Assembly: GCF_026212465.1 (NCBI RefSeq)
Contig: NC_080059.1
Location: 10,944,311-11,008,310, forward strand
DNA: 64,000 nucleotides
Direction: 5' to 3'
DNA from: Amaranthus tricolor
Taxonomy: Eukaryota > Streptophyta > Magnoliopsida > Caryophyllales > Amaranthaceae
Shown piece by piece: positions 1-11,172 of this stretch (position 1 is its first letter; each line of letters opens with the position of its first letter). A program made the position numbers and the translations under genes. A model generated the notes under the pieces. It had not been told where the DNA came from and ran no database searches. It saw nothing but the letters and a program-made list of their open reading frames with translations.

Positions 1-1211
1 CAATTTAATTCAATTGTCAACCTGACTGTTGGGAAATAAAAATAACCAAATATGTAGCTGAAACTGAGTTTCCCCAACTAACATGATTCAAACGGCATAA
101 ACGTCGACCTGAAAGAGTTTAATAAATGTTTGGATTACTAAAACCAGTGTGGACTTGAATTACTGTAACTCGAACCCTTATTAAGTCTAGAGTCAATCTA
201 ATTGACCCCGAGTTAAACCAACTGAAAACCTGAGCTTAACTAACATTTGTAACCCTAACCGAATTCACTAGCATTATTTTTGGATAAAAACTTTGGAGGG
301 AAAAGAAAGAAAAGGAAGAAAAAGGAGGAAAGGAAGGGAAGAGAACTGGTAGGAAGTAACTCTTGTTTGTTTAGGAGAGAAGGGAAGGTAAAGAAAGAAA
401 AATGAGAGTTTTTCTTTTAAATTTTTCTAATATTGGAAAGATTGATAACTCAATAAAAATCATTCAACCAATCTCTAGGTGGTGTCATAACATAACTGAT
501 GTTTTGAGTTGTGGCCTTAATAGGTTGTGATTTAGGTGGTGTCCACTTGGATGACTGATGTTTTGGGTGGTGTGCGCGTGGATGAATGATGTGGTGGTGG
601 TCTAGATGAGGGTGGCTTGATAGGTAGTCAAGTCAAGGTGGTCGGAGAGGATAGGGCTGGGCTCATGTCTTTCTTTAGCTGGGGTGGTAAGGCACGGTGT
701 AGGAAATGAAGGATTGCACAAGCCTCTTCATGTGCTTGAGGGAATCAACAACCAAAAGACAGACAAAACAAACAAAGCACCAGCTAGCTATACATCAAGC
801 AGACTGGCAACCAGGGGCCCAAGAGGCAGCACCTGCTGCACACAAAAGCACCAGAACAACTGCCACATAATGCACAATGAACAGAAATCCAACAGAGATG
901 CACAGCAAACCCCTGCTATAAGAGAACAATCCGCCCAGAAGAAACACCAGAAGACAGACCTGAAATCAGAGCTCACCAAACAACCAGAAGCAAGCCTTTA
1001 TAGGATGAATATGCCCACTACCAAAGATTGAATTGTTTCTTTGGTACCATATGCCCACTAACAAGAACCTATGATTATCCAACTCATATTCAAAATAATG
1101 ACCTGAAGCCCAAACTCAAAATAACCCGATCTAAAGTTAACCCAAAATTAAAAAATAACTAGACCTATAAGTTAAACCAAAATTAAAAATGATCCGACCT
1201 ATAGTCCAACC
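1..1211. other. Intergenic DNA, no supported gene
   Basis: AT-rich sequence with a purine-rich run near 295-400 and phrases resembling 'aacccgacc' that recur near 3060-3300. An open frame at 684-1031 (115 codons) lies in a patch with higher GC than its surroundings. It shows no domain I recognise, is rich in Q, K and T, and has no flanking exon signals, so I do not call it a gene. It may be a remnant of a mobile element. Confidence 0.5.
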
Positions 1212-3034
1212 CAGGGGCGGACTTAGGTAGGGAATTTTAAAAATGAATTTTAAACTCAGAATTTCTGATTCTGAAGGAAATGTGACTAAGCAAACAACTC
1301 AACCTTATCTCCTTATTCCTTAAAACCCTAAAACTTTCACCGATAGATTTCTTCCATTTCCTCCGCAAACCCCAACCCAATTTAGAGACAATCTTGCGTA
1401 AATTCTGATTTATTGCGCCTGATTTTCCTTATTCGACTTTGATATTGATTCTTAGCTCTATAATATTGTTTTATTGCTTCTAATGGGATTAAGTTATTTG
1501 ACTTTAAAAGACTGGTAATGTTGCTGCAATTTATTTGAATTCCATATTGAAGAACTGTTATGTTTGATTTATTTGCGTTTAGTTTTGTGGAGATTTCTGA
1601 GTTTTTTTTTTTTAATTTTTAGATTTAATATGCAAAATAAAAAGCAATTGAAGAAATCTTTTGCTGTTTAATTACATAAAAATGCCTGAAAAGAAAGCAG
1701 GGTCACCATCTGCACCTCTAAAGAAGCTAATAAGCACATCCGGGACGAAACCCACATCATTTGTATTACCATATCAAACCCTCGTTTAAGGGATCATTAT
1801 TTGATAGGAAAAAAGTTTGGTAAAGGTTAATTTGGTACAACATATTTGTGTACTGAGGAATCAGGCAATAATCTTTATGCTTGTAAATCAATACCCAAAA
1901 GAAAACTTGTGTAAAGAAGTAATGGATGTTTGGCGAGAAATTCAAAGAATGCATCATTTATTAAAACATCCAAACTTAAGTGGACTTATGAAGATTTCAG
2001 TTTTCCTGCGTTTGGTTATGGTTTATGTGTAGGTGTGCCCGTGAAAAACTATGATCAGCATTCGAGGAGGGAAGAAAAACGACAACCTATATTCAAAAAG
2101 GAGGACAGCTGAAGAGTCTCTTGGATTGAGAAAGATCCTCAAAATAATAGATTCTTGCATCTTACTATACAAGCTTAATCCTTAATCATAAAATTAGAAA
2201 AGTCACTATAGTGAAAGTTGCTGCAATTGTTGAGAAAATCAAGTGCTTATATCCAAATTCAAAAATAGGTTTAAATTTAATTATAATCCCTTATCTAGTG
2301 TTAATAATAATAAATGTTTAGATAGTCATTGTCGTCTTACACTCACTGTCTTACTTGTGTGTTGTGTTACTGAATGTTCATTGCAAAATATTGTGAATAA
2401 AAGTTAAAGTTTCACACTATTGCAATTTTTATTCAAGGTGTTTAGATATGCTGATCTAGACCTCTTGTTGAAAAAGTTTTCTCTGTCATATTTGTGCAAG
2501 TTTTTTCTTATAATTTGCTTTCTCTTATATTGTTTTTGTAAATGTCATTTGTGTTAGTTAATCCAATTAAATATATAATATGCGTATAATAATTGTAGGA
2601 TGTCTTAACAAATTGAGAAGAGTTGGATAACTAAACCAAGAAATACTGAAGATTATAATATATGGAGGATTTGATTCTCAATGTTAGTATTGATGCTATT
2701 ATACACGATTTCAATATATGAAAACTTGGCGAGAACAATTGTAATTCATTCTTTATTTTGTTACTTTTATTTCATTTTGTTGGAAATTTTTGTAAATTTG
2801 AACGTTATTATGTGAGGATATTCAACTCCATTAATCTTGTGGGTTGCCACCATTTGAGGTGGGGATGATGTTAATTGATCACTTTATATTACCTTGACTT
2901 TAGCTTGAGATTATTGTATTTCTACATATCATTTTGCAAAAAAATTTTAGTTGTTAGTTTTACCAATGAACCTCCGCTATAATTTCGTTCATTTGTTGGT
3001 GCCCCTAGGACTTTAAACTCAAGATCCACCATTG
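1212..3034. mobile_element. Candidate non-autonomous hAT-like element carrying a kinase fragment
   Basis: Seen: the left end reads CAGGGGCGGACTTAGG. The right end, read on the other strand, is CAATGGTGGATCTTGAG, so the ends are imperfect inverted repeats (about 12 of 16). The flanks are GTCCAACC (1204-1211) and GTCCCACT (3035-3042), matching 6 of 8, which fits the 8-bp target duplication of hAT elements. Inside are sequence that looks like a gene leader (about 1310-1440) and a broken protein kinase segment. No transposase is seen. Inference: a Pack-type element that captured host gene sequence. Alternatively, the ends are chance matches around an ordinary retained pseudogene. Confidence 0.45.
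1747..2180 (+). pseudogene. Calcium-dependent protein kinase (CDPK/CRK-like) N-lobe fragment, broken
   Basis: Seen: one frame near 1777-1905 gives NPRLRDHYLIGKKFGKG, a stop, then FGTTYLCTEESGNNLYACKS. This is the glycine-rich ATP loop followed by the ACK strand whose lysine binds ATP in CDPKs. The stop at 1828-1830 (TAA) falls where the family has Gln in the loop. After a one-base shift the frame continues as KEVMDVWREIQRMHHLLKHP, the family's helix-C region with its conserved Glu. A weak match to the following helices goes to about 2180. There is no catalytic loop, DFG motif or EF-hand. It cannot make a kinase. Confidence 0.7.
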
Positions 3035-3411
3035 GTCCCACTCGATTTAACCTAGAAGAGAACCAACATGGAACCCACACCGTATTGACCTGGCCCAATA
3101 TATAAATCCAAAACAACTTTAGCTCGATCTGAAACTGAATCTCATTGTGTATATCTTTCACTCAACATAGAGCCATACTCTAATATTTACCCGTAACCTA
3201 AACAACCCGAATTAAATTGCTAACATCACCCAATAAAACTTTAATTTATAGAATTCGAACACAATAAAGCCAACCCAAAAGCCCCCGACAGAGTAACCGA
3301 ATTTAGCGTTCTAGTGTTGACAAGCATGATCTATTCCTAAATAAGAGCTCTAGGATCAATTTATATATTTTATTATTTGAATATTACATTGATAATATTA
3401 TTGGTCATCTT
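3035..3411. other. Short intergenic stretch
   Basis: No gene or RNA is seen. It holds degenerate 'aacccgaa/gacctggccc' phrases like those near 1060-1200. The last five bases (ATCTT) are the probable left target site of the copia element that follows. Confidence 0.4.
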
Positions 3412-3636
3412 TGTTAGAAATTAGGAAACAAATCAGGAGACAAATCAATTGATGCTAGAAATCAGGAAACAAATCATTCAAGAATATTCATTTAGGGGAA
3501 TAACTAATATTGCAATATTGTTTATTTTAGGCAATAATGAGATTTTCCCTTGTATATATACAATTGAATAGAGATCAGATAAGAGAATGAATTACAGTGA
3601 TTAAACCCAAAAAAACTTGTTTTATTCTTGAAATCA
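3412..3636 (+). repeat. 5' LTR of the copia element
   Basis: Starts TGTTAG and ends ATCA, the usual TG...CA limits. It contains a TATATATA box at 3553-3560, the likely promoter. A short internal duplication, 'aatcaggaaacaaatca', occurs twice near its start. Confidence 0.93.
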
Positions 3637-3651
3637 TGGTATTAGAGGCAG
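3637..3651 (+). promoter_or_regulatory. Primer-binding site (initiator Met tRNA type)
   Basis: TGGTATTAGAGGCAG follows the LTR directly. It matches the copia consensus TGGTATCAGAGC, complementary to the 3' end of initiator tRNA-Met, apart from C to T and the last positions. It would prime minus-strand DNA synthesis. Confidence 0.8.
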
Positions 3652-3719
3652 AACGTTTCTGAGGAAGAAACAGTTCAAAGCGGCTTCATCATTTATTGGA
3701 AAAACTTACCTGACTGAAA

Positions 3720-4628
3720 ATGGAGTCTGATTCCAAATCAGTTATTACACCAGATCAACCAATAACCATGGGGCAGTTATTGCAACTGTTCTCACAGTTA
3801 AACACCAACAAACCACCCAATGAAACCATAGCCAATACCCCCTCTTTTTCGATATTTGAGAAGTTGAACCATCAAAACTACACCAAATGGTCTGGGCTGA
3901 TGTACTTGGCCATTAGTGGTCGTGGTCGGCTCAATCACATCATCGCTGAACCACCATCACCAAAGGGCCTAGAGTACAGCCAATGGGCCAAGCAAGATTC
4001 AATAGCCAACTCCTGGATAATCGAAAGCATAGAGCCGGATTTGGTAAAACAATTCCTTGATTTTCCGACAGTAAGGATAGAAACTATATACAACAGTGGC
4101 AGTGATGGGCTATAAATTTTCGATCTCATAGTCAAAACAAACAAGATTGAACAAGGCACAGACATAATCGAAAAATACTACAGTAAACTCATAGCGCTTT
4201 GGAAGGAGATAGATAGGAGGCAGCCTAATCCCATGAAGGACCCTGAGGATATTATCACTTACAATCGATTAATTCAACAAAATCGATTGTATCAATTTTT
4301 GGCTGGGATTAATGAAACTTTCGATAAGGACAGACGAGATCTACTCCTCCAAAATCCACTACCCACAGTGGAGGAAGCATATGCAAGTATCCGGCGGGAG
4401 ATAATGAGAAGAGCCGTTATGATAAAAGAGCCCTTATCGGATTTTGAATCATCGGGCACCGGAGGAGTATTTAACGTTAAAGGGAGATCAGAAAAACTTT
4501 ACCGACAAGATGATAAAAGCCATGTACGGTGCACCCACTGTGGAGGAACAAGGCATACCAAACACGAGTGCTTTAAGATCGGGGGGTACCCAGATTGGTG
4601 GCCCGACACCAAGAAGAGAGGAGCATAG
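3720..4628 (+). pseudogene. copia gag (capsid/nucleocapsid), frameshifted
   Basis: The ATG at 3720 opens a 131-codon frame that includes NYTKWSGLMYLAISGRGRLN, typical of the N-terminal part of plant copia Gag. The frame stops at 4115. The downstream half resumes in another frame from about 4118 and runs to 4628. It ends with a CCHC zinc knuckle: CTHC, then GGTRHTKHEC, followed by FKIGGYPDWW. The knuckle binds RNA during packaging. One frameshift separates the halves, so no full Gag can be made. Confidence 0.88.
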
Positions 4629-4859
4629 ATAAACAGCCGATTCTCTGATCAACCCAAATTCGGACGAGCAGCCATGGGAGTAAGTTTGGAAGAAAAAGCC
4701 GATGAAGCAAAGGAGGAAACAGCCATGGACGGCGCTACAGATAACAGAGAGACAGAAACCCAATCTCTCTCAAAAAGAGATTAAGGGTTTGAAAGGATAG
4801 GAGGAAATGGGCCGTTTGTTTCCTCAAAGGAAAGGGGGTATGATGCTCCCTTTAAAAGG

Positions 4860-5111
4860 GTGGAAGGCTACGTGAAGCCCCATGATCCACACAGCCACAT
4901 TCCTTTTAATTCTGATATTTGTGCTTTATTTGCTTCTAATAATGGATGGATTTTTTATTGTGGAGCCACAGACACCATGTCCTATGACCCGGAAGATTTT
5001 TTAACTCATGTTAGACCCCGGAAAAATCTCATTAAAACTGCTAATGGGGAAGAGATCAAAGTCAAGGGAGTTGGAACAATTTATTTTTCGAATAATATAA
5101 AACTAAAATAA
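4860..5111 (+). pseudogene. copia protease fragment with altered active site
   Basis: The segment WIFYCGATDTMSYD aligns with the copia aspartic protease motif (W..DSGA..H). The catalytic Asp is Tyr and the Ser is Cys, so this protease should be inactive. The frame stops at 5109-5111, before the integrase region. Confidence 0.8.
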
Positions 5112-5145
5112 TTGCTTATTTGTTCCCGAACTCTCACATAAACTC

Positions 5146-6250
5146 TTGTCAGTTAGCCAACTTACAAGAGATCTTGATTGTATTGTTCTTATGAAACCTG
5201 GCTGTTGTCTCGTGCAGGATGCTCAGACGGAAAAAATTATTGGACGTGGTATTGAGAAAGGCGGACTGTACTACTTGGAGAAGACGGTTTACAAAGGCAA
5301 GGCAGTTCTTGCTCACGAGTCAAAGGAACGACGATTGTGGACTTGGCATCGGAGACTTGGACATCCATCTATAGGGTATCTAGAGAAACTTTTTCCTACT
5401 TTAGCTAGGTTGAACTTAGATTTTAAATGTGAGACATGTATCCTTGCAAAAACTCATAAACATTCATATTCTAATAGTATGAGTAAAACCAGTTTGCCTT
5501 TTATGCTTATTCATTCTGATGTATGGGGCCCAGCTCCTGAAACAGGAATACATGATTTCTCATATTATATTATTTTTATTGATGACTGTACTCGATGAGC
5601 TAGATTTAGTTCCTTAAACATAAATCTGAGGTTTATAGAGTTTTCGTTGAATTTTATAATATGATTTGTACCCAGTTCCAATCAAAACCTCGTATCTTAA
5701 GGACAGATAACGGCAGAGAATATGTGAATTCTCATTTTCATCAATTCATCACTAGTAACGGCCTAATCCATCAAACCTCTTGTCCGGACACCCCCAACAA
5801 AACGGTGTGCCTGAGAGGAAAAACAGAACCTTACTAGAGATGACTCGTGCTATTATGCTTGAATCACATGTTCCCACCTACCTCTGGTCCGAAGCCATAG
5901 CCGCAGCTAACCATCTCACCAATAGACTCCCCACAAAAGCTTTAAACTACAAAACTCCCTTGGAGGCTCTCCAAGTGTTCCAACCCATGCCTTCCTCACA
6001 TTCCCTACCTCCTAGAATCTTTGGATGTATAGTCTATGTTCACTGTTCCAGACGGGTATGCAATAAATTAGAACCTCGAGCAGTTAAGTGTGTGTTTGTA
6101 GGGTATGGGAGAAATCAGAAGGGGTATAGGTGTTATAATCCCTCAGACCGAAGGATATATACCACCATGGATTGTGAGTTTTTTGAGTCTGAATTCTACT
6201 ACAACCATCTTCGATGTCAGGAGGAGAAGAAAGATGACGATCTCAGATAG
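5146..6250 (+). pseudogene. copia integrase, interrupted
   Basis: Seen: the pre-integrase zinc motif (H in WHRRLGH, then CETC), then the catalytic core. The three acidic residues are visible in SDVWGP, RTDNGREY and GVPERKNR, with 35 residues between the last two once a frameshift near 5780 is allowed for. A stop lies at 5596-5598, just after FIDDCTR. The C-terminal part (FGCIVYVHC, KCVFVGYG, QKGYRCYNP) is conserved copia sequence. The catalytic residues survive, but no single open frame contains them. Confidence 0.88.
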
Positions 6251-6347
6251 CTAACTGGTTCATGGATATCAAATCTTGACCAAAATGAGCAAGTAGGCGG
6301 CGCTAGAACTGACTTATCCAGTTGTACAGTCCACACCACAAACAATA

Positions 6348-6659
6348 TTGTCTGAGCATCAGGTGAGTAACTTAGTTAATGAACATGAGTCTCTTGATAC
6401 TAATATTGTTAATGTTCCAACTGATGGGCTTGTGGAAGCAGAAGAGGAAGAGACAGGTGAAAATCATTGTCAGAATTATGTTCTTCCACCCCGTACCACA
6501 CGAGGTGTCCCTTCTAAGAGATATGATTCGCATTTTGAGTCAAGGAGATCGAGATATCCGATTGAACAAACTGGTAAAGGGAATTTGTCATTGAGTGCTA
6601 TGGCATTCATGCGGCCCTACATAGAACCGAGCTCCCCAACAGTGTTGAAAAAGCCCTAA
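6348..6659 (+). pseudogene. Integrase-RT linker of copia pol
   Basis: A low-complexity acidic linker ends with a stretch resembling the start of the RVT_2 domain (ALKYDHWRRAMQEE in the next frame, about 6652-6695). The stop at 6657-6659 and the frame change show that this joint is also broken. Confidence 0.6.
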
Positions 6660-6682
6660 AATATGATCACTGGAGGAGAGCT

Positions 6683-7615
6683 ATGCAGGAGGAAATTAAC
6701 GCATTGCGGAAAAATGGCACATGGGAAAAGTATATGCTACCAGAGAAGAAGAAAGTTGTTGGGTGTAAATGGATATTCACGATAAAATATAAAGCAGACG
6801 ACACCATAGAAAGATACAAGGCCCGATTGGTAGCTAAAGGTTATACTCAGACTTATGGTGTTGACTACTCGGAAACCTTTTCCCCAGTAGCAAAACTTGA
6901 TACGATAAGAGTCTTATTTTTGGTGGCAGCAAACTTAGACTGGCCCCTTCATCAGCTCGATGTAAAAAATGTCTTTCTTCACGGAAAACTCAAAGAAGAG
7001 GTATACATGCAGGCCCCACCGGGTTTCACTACAGAATTCGCAGATAATGAAGGGTGTAGATTAAAGAAAGCATTGTATGGATTAAACCAGTCACCCAGAG
7101 CATGGTTCGGAAAATTTACGTCTGCAATGAGGAGATTTGGATACAGCCAGAGCAACTCTGATCACACCCTGTTTCTAAAGAGAAGAGGAGGAAAGATAAC
7201 TTGTCTCATAATTTATGTTGATGATATGATTATCACTGGAGATGGCAAGGAAGAGATTGAGGCCCTCAAGAACAAATTGTTTCAAGAGTTCGAATTGAAA
7301 GATCTAGGGATACTCAAATATTTCTTAGGGATTGAAGTCCTAAGATCCAATCGAGGCATCTTCATATCTCAGAAGAAATATGTTCTAGATCTATTAGCAG
7401 AAGCAGGTATGCTAAATTGTAAACCCATTAAGACACCAATGATGATAAACCATGGGTTGCAGATGCTTGAAGGAGGAGAACCTACTAATTGTATGCAGCA
7501 TCAACGATTGGTAGGAAAACTGATATACCTAGTTCATACGAGACCAGACATTGCTTACGCAGTTGGAGTGGTTAGTCGATTCATGCACAGACCACAGGTT
7601 CAATGGAAGCAGTAA
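6683..7615 (+). pseudogene. copia reverse transcriptase (RVT_2), longest intact piece
   Basis: This 310-codon frame holds most of the domain: GCKWIFTIK, YKARLVAKGYTQ, YSETFSPVAKLDTIR, LHQLDVKNVFLHG, the YGLNQSPRAWF loop, and the catalytic YVDDMIITGD near residue 178. It continues into LGIEV and the connection region, then shifts frame near 7603 into the RNase H part. Within this piece the polymerase motifs look sound. Confidence 0.92.
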
Positions 7616-8170
7616 TTAGAATCTTGAGATACTTGAAAGGATCCCCAGGGAGAAGGATCTTATACCAAAAGAATGGTCATCTAAATCTCATTGCTTATAC
7701 AGACGCAAATTGGGCGGGTGACAGAGATGATAGAAAATCAACATCAGGTTACTTCACTCTGGTAGGTGGAAACCTTGTAACCTGAAGGAGCAAGAAACAA
7801 AAGGTTGTTGCTTTGTCTTGTGCTGAAGCAGAATTCCGAGGAGTAGTAAAGGGGATAGCTGAAATATTATGGCTCAGGAAGCTACTAACAGAACTTGGGT
7901 ACTAAGAGCTGCGAACTGTATTGTGATAATCAAGCGGCCATTAACATATCCGAAAATCCAGTACAACATGATCGCACAAAACATGTGGAAGTTGATAGAC
8001 ATTTCATAAAAGAGAAATTGGAAGCAGAGATTATCAAACATTCTCATGTACGTTCAGAAGATCAACTAGCAGATATCCTTACAAAAGCAGTAGGAGCTCA
8101 GATCTTTGAAGAAGTGTTGTGCAAGTTGAGTGTCGGTGACCATACGACCCAATTTGAGGGGGAGCGTTAG
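7603..8170 (+). pseudogene. copia RNase H region, two broken frames
   Basis: The first piece (7603-7785) contains TDANWAGDRDDRKSTSGY, the first catalytic Asp of RNase H. It ends at a TGA where most relatives have Trp. The second (7895-8170) contains LYCDNQAAINIS, HDRTKHVEVDRHFI and EDQLADILTKA, the final acidic and His positions. A short overlapping segment (about 7790-7900) in a third frame links them. Confidence 0.88.
8150..8164 (+). promoter_or_regulatory. Polypurine tract
   Basis: TTTGAGGGGGAG lies directly before the 3' LTR. It is the usual copia plus-strand primer. Confidence 0.8.
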
Positions 8171-8390
8171 AAATCAGGAAACAAATCAGGAGACAAATCA
8201 ATTGATGCTAGAAATCAGGAAACAAATCATTCAAGAATATTCATTTAGGGGAATAACTAATATTGCAATATTGTTTATTTTAGGCAATAATGAGATTTTC
8301 CCTTGTATATATACAATTGAATAGAGATCAGATAAGAGAATGAATTAAAGTGATTAAACCCAAAAAAAACGTGTTTTATTCTTGAAATCA
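8165..8390 (+). repeat. 3' LTR of the copia element
   Basis: Same sequence as the 5' LTR apart from about four substitutions and one extra A. Its first base is C instead of T, giving CG..CA. The TATA box is at 8306-8313. Confidence 0.93.
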
Positions 8391-10070
8391 ATCTCAATTA
8401 TAGTTTGATTAAGGCTGATTGACAAAATACTGCAACGGAAATTTTTTTTTTTTAAAAGTGCATATATTTTTTTATTCCACAGACTAAAGCTTACATTTCA
8501 ACAAGAAAGATCATATAGCAAAGATCATAAAAGTAGTAAATAACCAGTAGTTAATGCATTATTGTGTTTGTAGAAAAATCAAACTCAGAAAAATGTCTTT
8601 ATACGGGAAAGCGATCAGGAATTTAGTTTGCCGTTTATTTTATTTGTAAAATTAAATCAAACAAAATTTAAATTAATAGTTGGTTTTTCAATTCAAATAA
8701 AAACCAAATTTGTGTTATAATATTAAATCAAGTCAAACAAATTCGTTTAAATTGAATCAGAAAATCAAATTTAGTGTTAAAACATATTTAATGACCTGAT
8801 ATTAAGCTGACCTTGTAATTGAATCTAATTTAACTTAAAAAATAGACAGATAATTATGTAAAAACTAGACACAATTTTCCATTTTTAACCGATTCGAAAC
8901 ACTTGATCCAAAACTAATTCGATAATCCAAATGAACACATATTATGATAACGAATAAAAAAAATATAAAGTTATAGAAGTAGCAAAGAATGAAAAAATAA
9001 AACTAAAATTGTTTATTAAATACTAATTTTTTCTCGTAATTAGATTTTTTTTTTAGTATTCCATTATTTATACTAAAGTGAAGGTGAGCTCACATTTTGA
9101 AGTTTTCGATTTTCGATCTTAGACTAAAACCTAGTTTAAACTAAAATATTTTGGATCTAAATTATAAATAGTCCAAACCTATTCCGATTTGAATTACTTG
9201 GTTTATAGTAGTAGTTTTTATTCAAATAACATTTACACTTAAAAACTTAAAAGTGATACTTGTTGGTTGCTTGATAAGATTTGATTCCATGTTTGCAGAA
9301 CAAAAACAGCAAGAAATACCAGGAAATTAGCAGAAAAAAAAAAAAGAAATACCTGAGAGTTTGATTTTCAGTGATGATAATTACATCTTCAGGTGAGCTG
9401 ACAGAATAAAAAGAGGAGCTTTTATGGAGAGAATGGTGAAATGATGGAAGAGAGTTTGCCTATACCTTCTAAATTCTAATGAAGTTGGATGGGTCCACCT
9501 ATTTAAATTACAATAAACTGCTAATTAATTAGAAAATATTAGTCAATAGCGGTTATTTGTAAATAACTATAAAAAGACAAAAATAAAATTAATAAAATAA
9601 TTAAATTAAAAAAAAACAAAATTATGAAAATGATGGACTTATGATATAGTACCGTATACCAGTGATTTACAATTGATATAAATCGCGGTTATTCACCTAG
9701 CAAAGCTCCTAATTAATTATGAAAATTTTAAATAGAGTTAAAATGTATGGATGAAATTTAAAAAAATAGTAAACCATTGTTTAAGAATAAAAATGATGTA
9801 AAATAAGTGGAACGAACAAAAATAACAATTAATGCAAAATGAGTGGAACAGGGCGAGTTGGTTGGTTCCACCATGGCCCTATGTGGAAAATAGATCTATT
9901 GACTCTGATTATTGGCTGGTTTTATTAAAAATTATGGCTTATATTTCATTTTTCATAATCATTTATGAAATTATTAATTTTTTTAATTTAGTTTGCATTA
10001 TTTTTCATTTTAGAGTATTGCACATACTTCGTAGCATTTCCATATTTGAAAATTGATTTACCATATTTTT
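8391..10070. other. Intergenic DNA
   Basis: Very AT-rich. No coding frame has recognisable domains. On the minus strand, 9290-9480 looks like a gene leader (CT-rich, with a possible TATTTAAATA box near 9500 and a GTATTTC-like donor), but no coding exon follows it. I record it only as a possible orphan promoter remnant. Confidence 0.35.
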
Positions 10071-10563
10071 TAAATGAGCTACATGGTAGCATCGAACTTT
10101 CATGAAACGCCAATGATAGCACTTTTGTAAGATTTTTCCACATGAAAACATTCAGTTTATGCCTTATCTAACTGTCGTAGAATTTTCCGTTATATTCTTG
10201 TCAATTTCCGTTTGATTCACCATTTTGACGTTTCTACCCTTATTAAGTGTTGGTTCTTGTCTTTATAATTTACCCTAAACATTTGAGAGCGTTGATGAAA
10301 ACAGTGAATTAAATGTCAATATGGTGAATTAAACATTTAAGAGCATAAAAATGATTTAAGGCAAATTATAAAGATAACAACCAACACTTAATAAGGGTAG
10401 ATTCATTAAAATGGTAAATTAAATGGAGAATGACAAGAATCTAACGAAAAATGTTACAGCAATCAGATAAGGCATAAATTGGATGCTATCACGTGAAATT
10501 TTTTTACAAAAGTGCTACCACTAGTGTTTCATGAAAGTTCGATGTTACCATGTAGAATTTCCC
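10071..10563. mobile_element. Long foldback MITE (about 490 bp)
   Basis: The left part (CTACATGGTAGCATCGAACT, and on to 'ttattaagtgttgg' near 10241) is repeated in reverse complement on the right ('aacacttaataagggtag' at about 10383, to 'agttcgatgttaccatgtag' near 10537). Arms are about 200 bp and the centre is short. It has no coding capacity. The size, form and the GGGAAATTCTACATGG end suggest a MULE-type foldback element. Confidence 0.75.
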
Positions 10564-10705
10564 TTTTGAAATTTCATCCATATTGTATCACTCTTTAATC
10601 GCAATTTAATGTCTCTCTTCATTTATTACAAAATATTCTTTTTTCTTAAAACAACTCATTTCCCTTTTGATATTAATTAAAGGAGACAGAGTAGTACTCC
10701 TCTTT

Positions 10706-11172
10706 TCCGACTAAGGATGCACACGATCCGATTTGGTCTGATTTGACACTGAAATCAAATAAAAACCAAAAATTTCAATGTCAAAAATTTTCTAGATTAG
10801 CCCTTTTAAATCACCAGACCAACCCTTCTACAATGATCTGGTCGGATCTAGTCTATGATATTTTATCTTTTATATTCTAAATTAATATATGTTTATGCAA
10901 ATATTTTGTACCTACAATCACCAAATATAATACTCTAATTTATAAATAGTTGATTACGTCTATATCATTCAACTATATATTACTATGATTTTCGGTCAAA
11001 CTACGGTTTTGCAGTTTGCTCTAGTCTGAAAAATGGAAAACAGAGACCAGACCAAAACCGTAAAGTTTTTTGAAAAAAAAAACTGGACCAGATCGTTAAG
11101 GCGGTAGATCAAACTAAAACTACAATTTGGTTCGATTTGGTTTGCTGTGTAGACTAAACTTTATTCAGCCCT
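10706..11172. repeat. Dispersed repeat with weak terminal inverted repeats
   Basis: It begins near CTAAGGATGCACACGATCCG and ends near TTTATTCAGCCCTAG. The internal phrases 'gatttggtctgattt' and 'aaactacaatttggttcg' recur at 19980-20160 in diverged form. It is probably an old non-autonomous DNA element (hAT-type ends are possible). No open frame. Confidence 0.4.

Larger units (their letters stand above)
3412..8390 (+). mobile_element. Complete Ty1/copia LTR retrotransposon with dead coding region
   Basis: The element has 225/226-bp LTRs, a primer-binding site next to the 5' LTR, a purine tract before the 3' LTR, and gag, protease, integrase, reverse transcriptase and RNase H in copia order (integrase before RT). 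The flanks ATCTT (3407-3411) and ATCTC (8391-8395) match at 4 of 5, as a target duplication would. The two LTRs differ by about four substitutions and one indel (about 98% identical), so insertion is fairly recent. Even so, the internal region has several stops and frameshifts and a changed protease site. It probably moved using enzymes from another copy. Confidence 0.95.

Noticed and set aside
684..1031. 115-codon open frame as a gene
   Set aside because: No domain, no splice or promoter context, and an equally open frame on the other strand. GC-rich patches keep frames open by chance.
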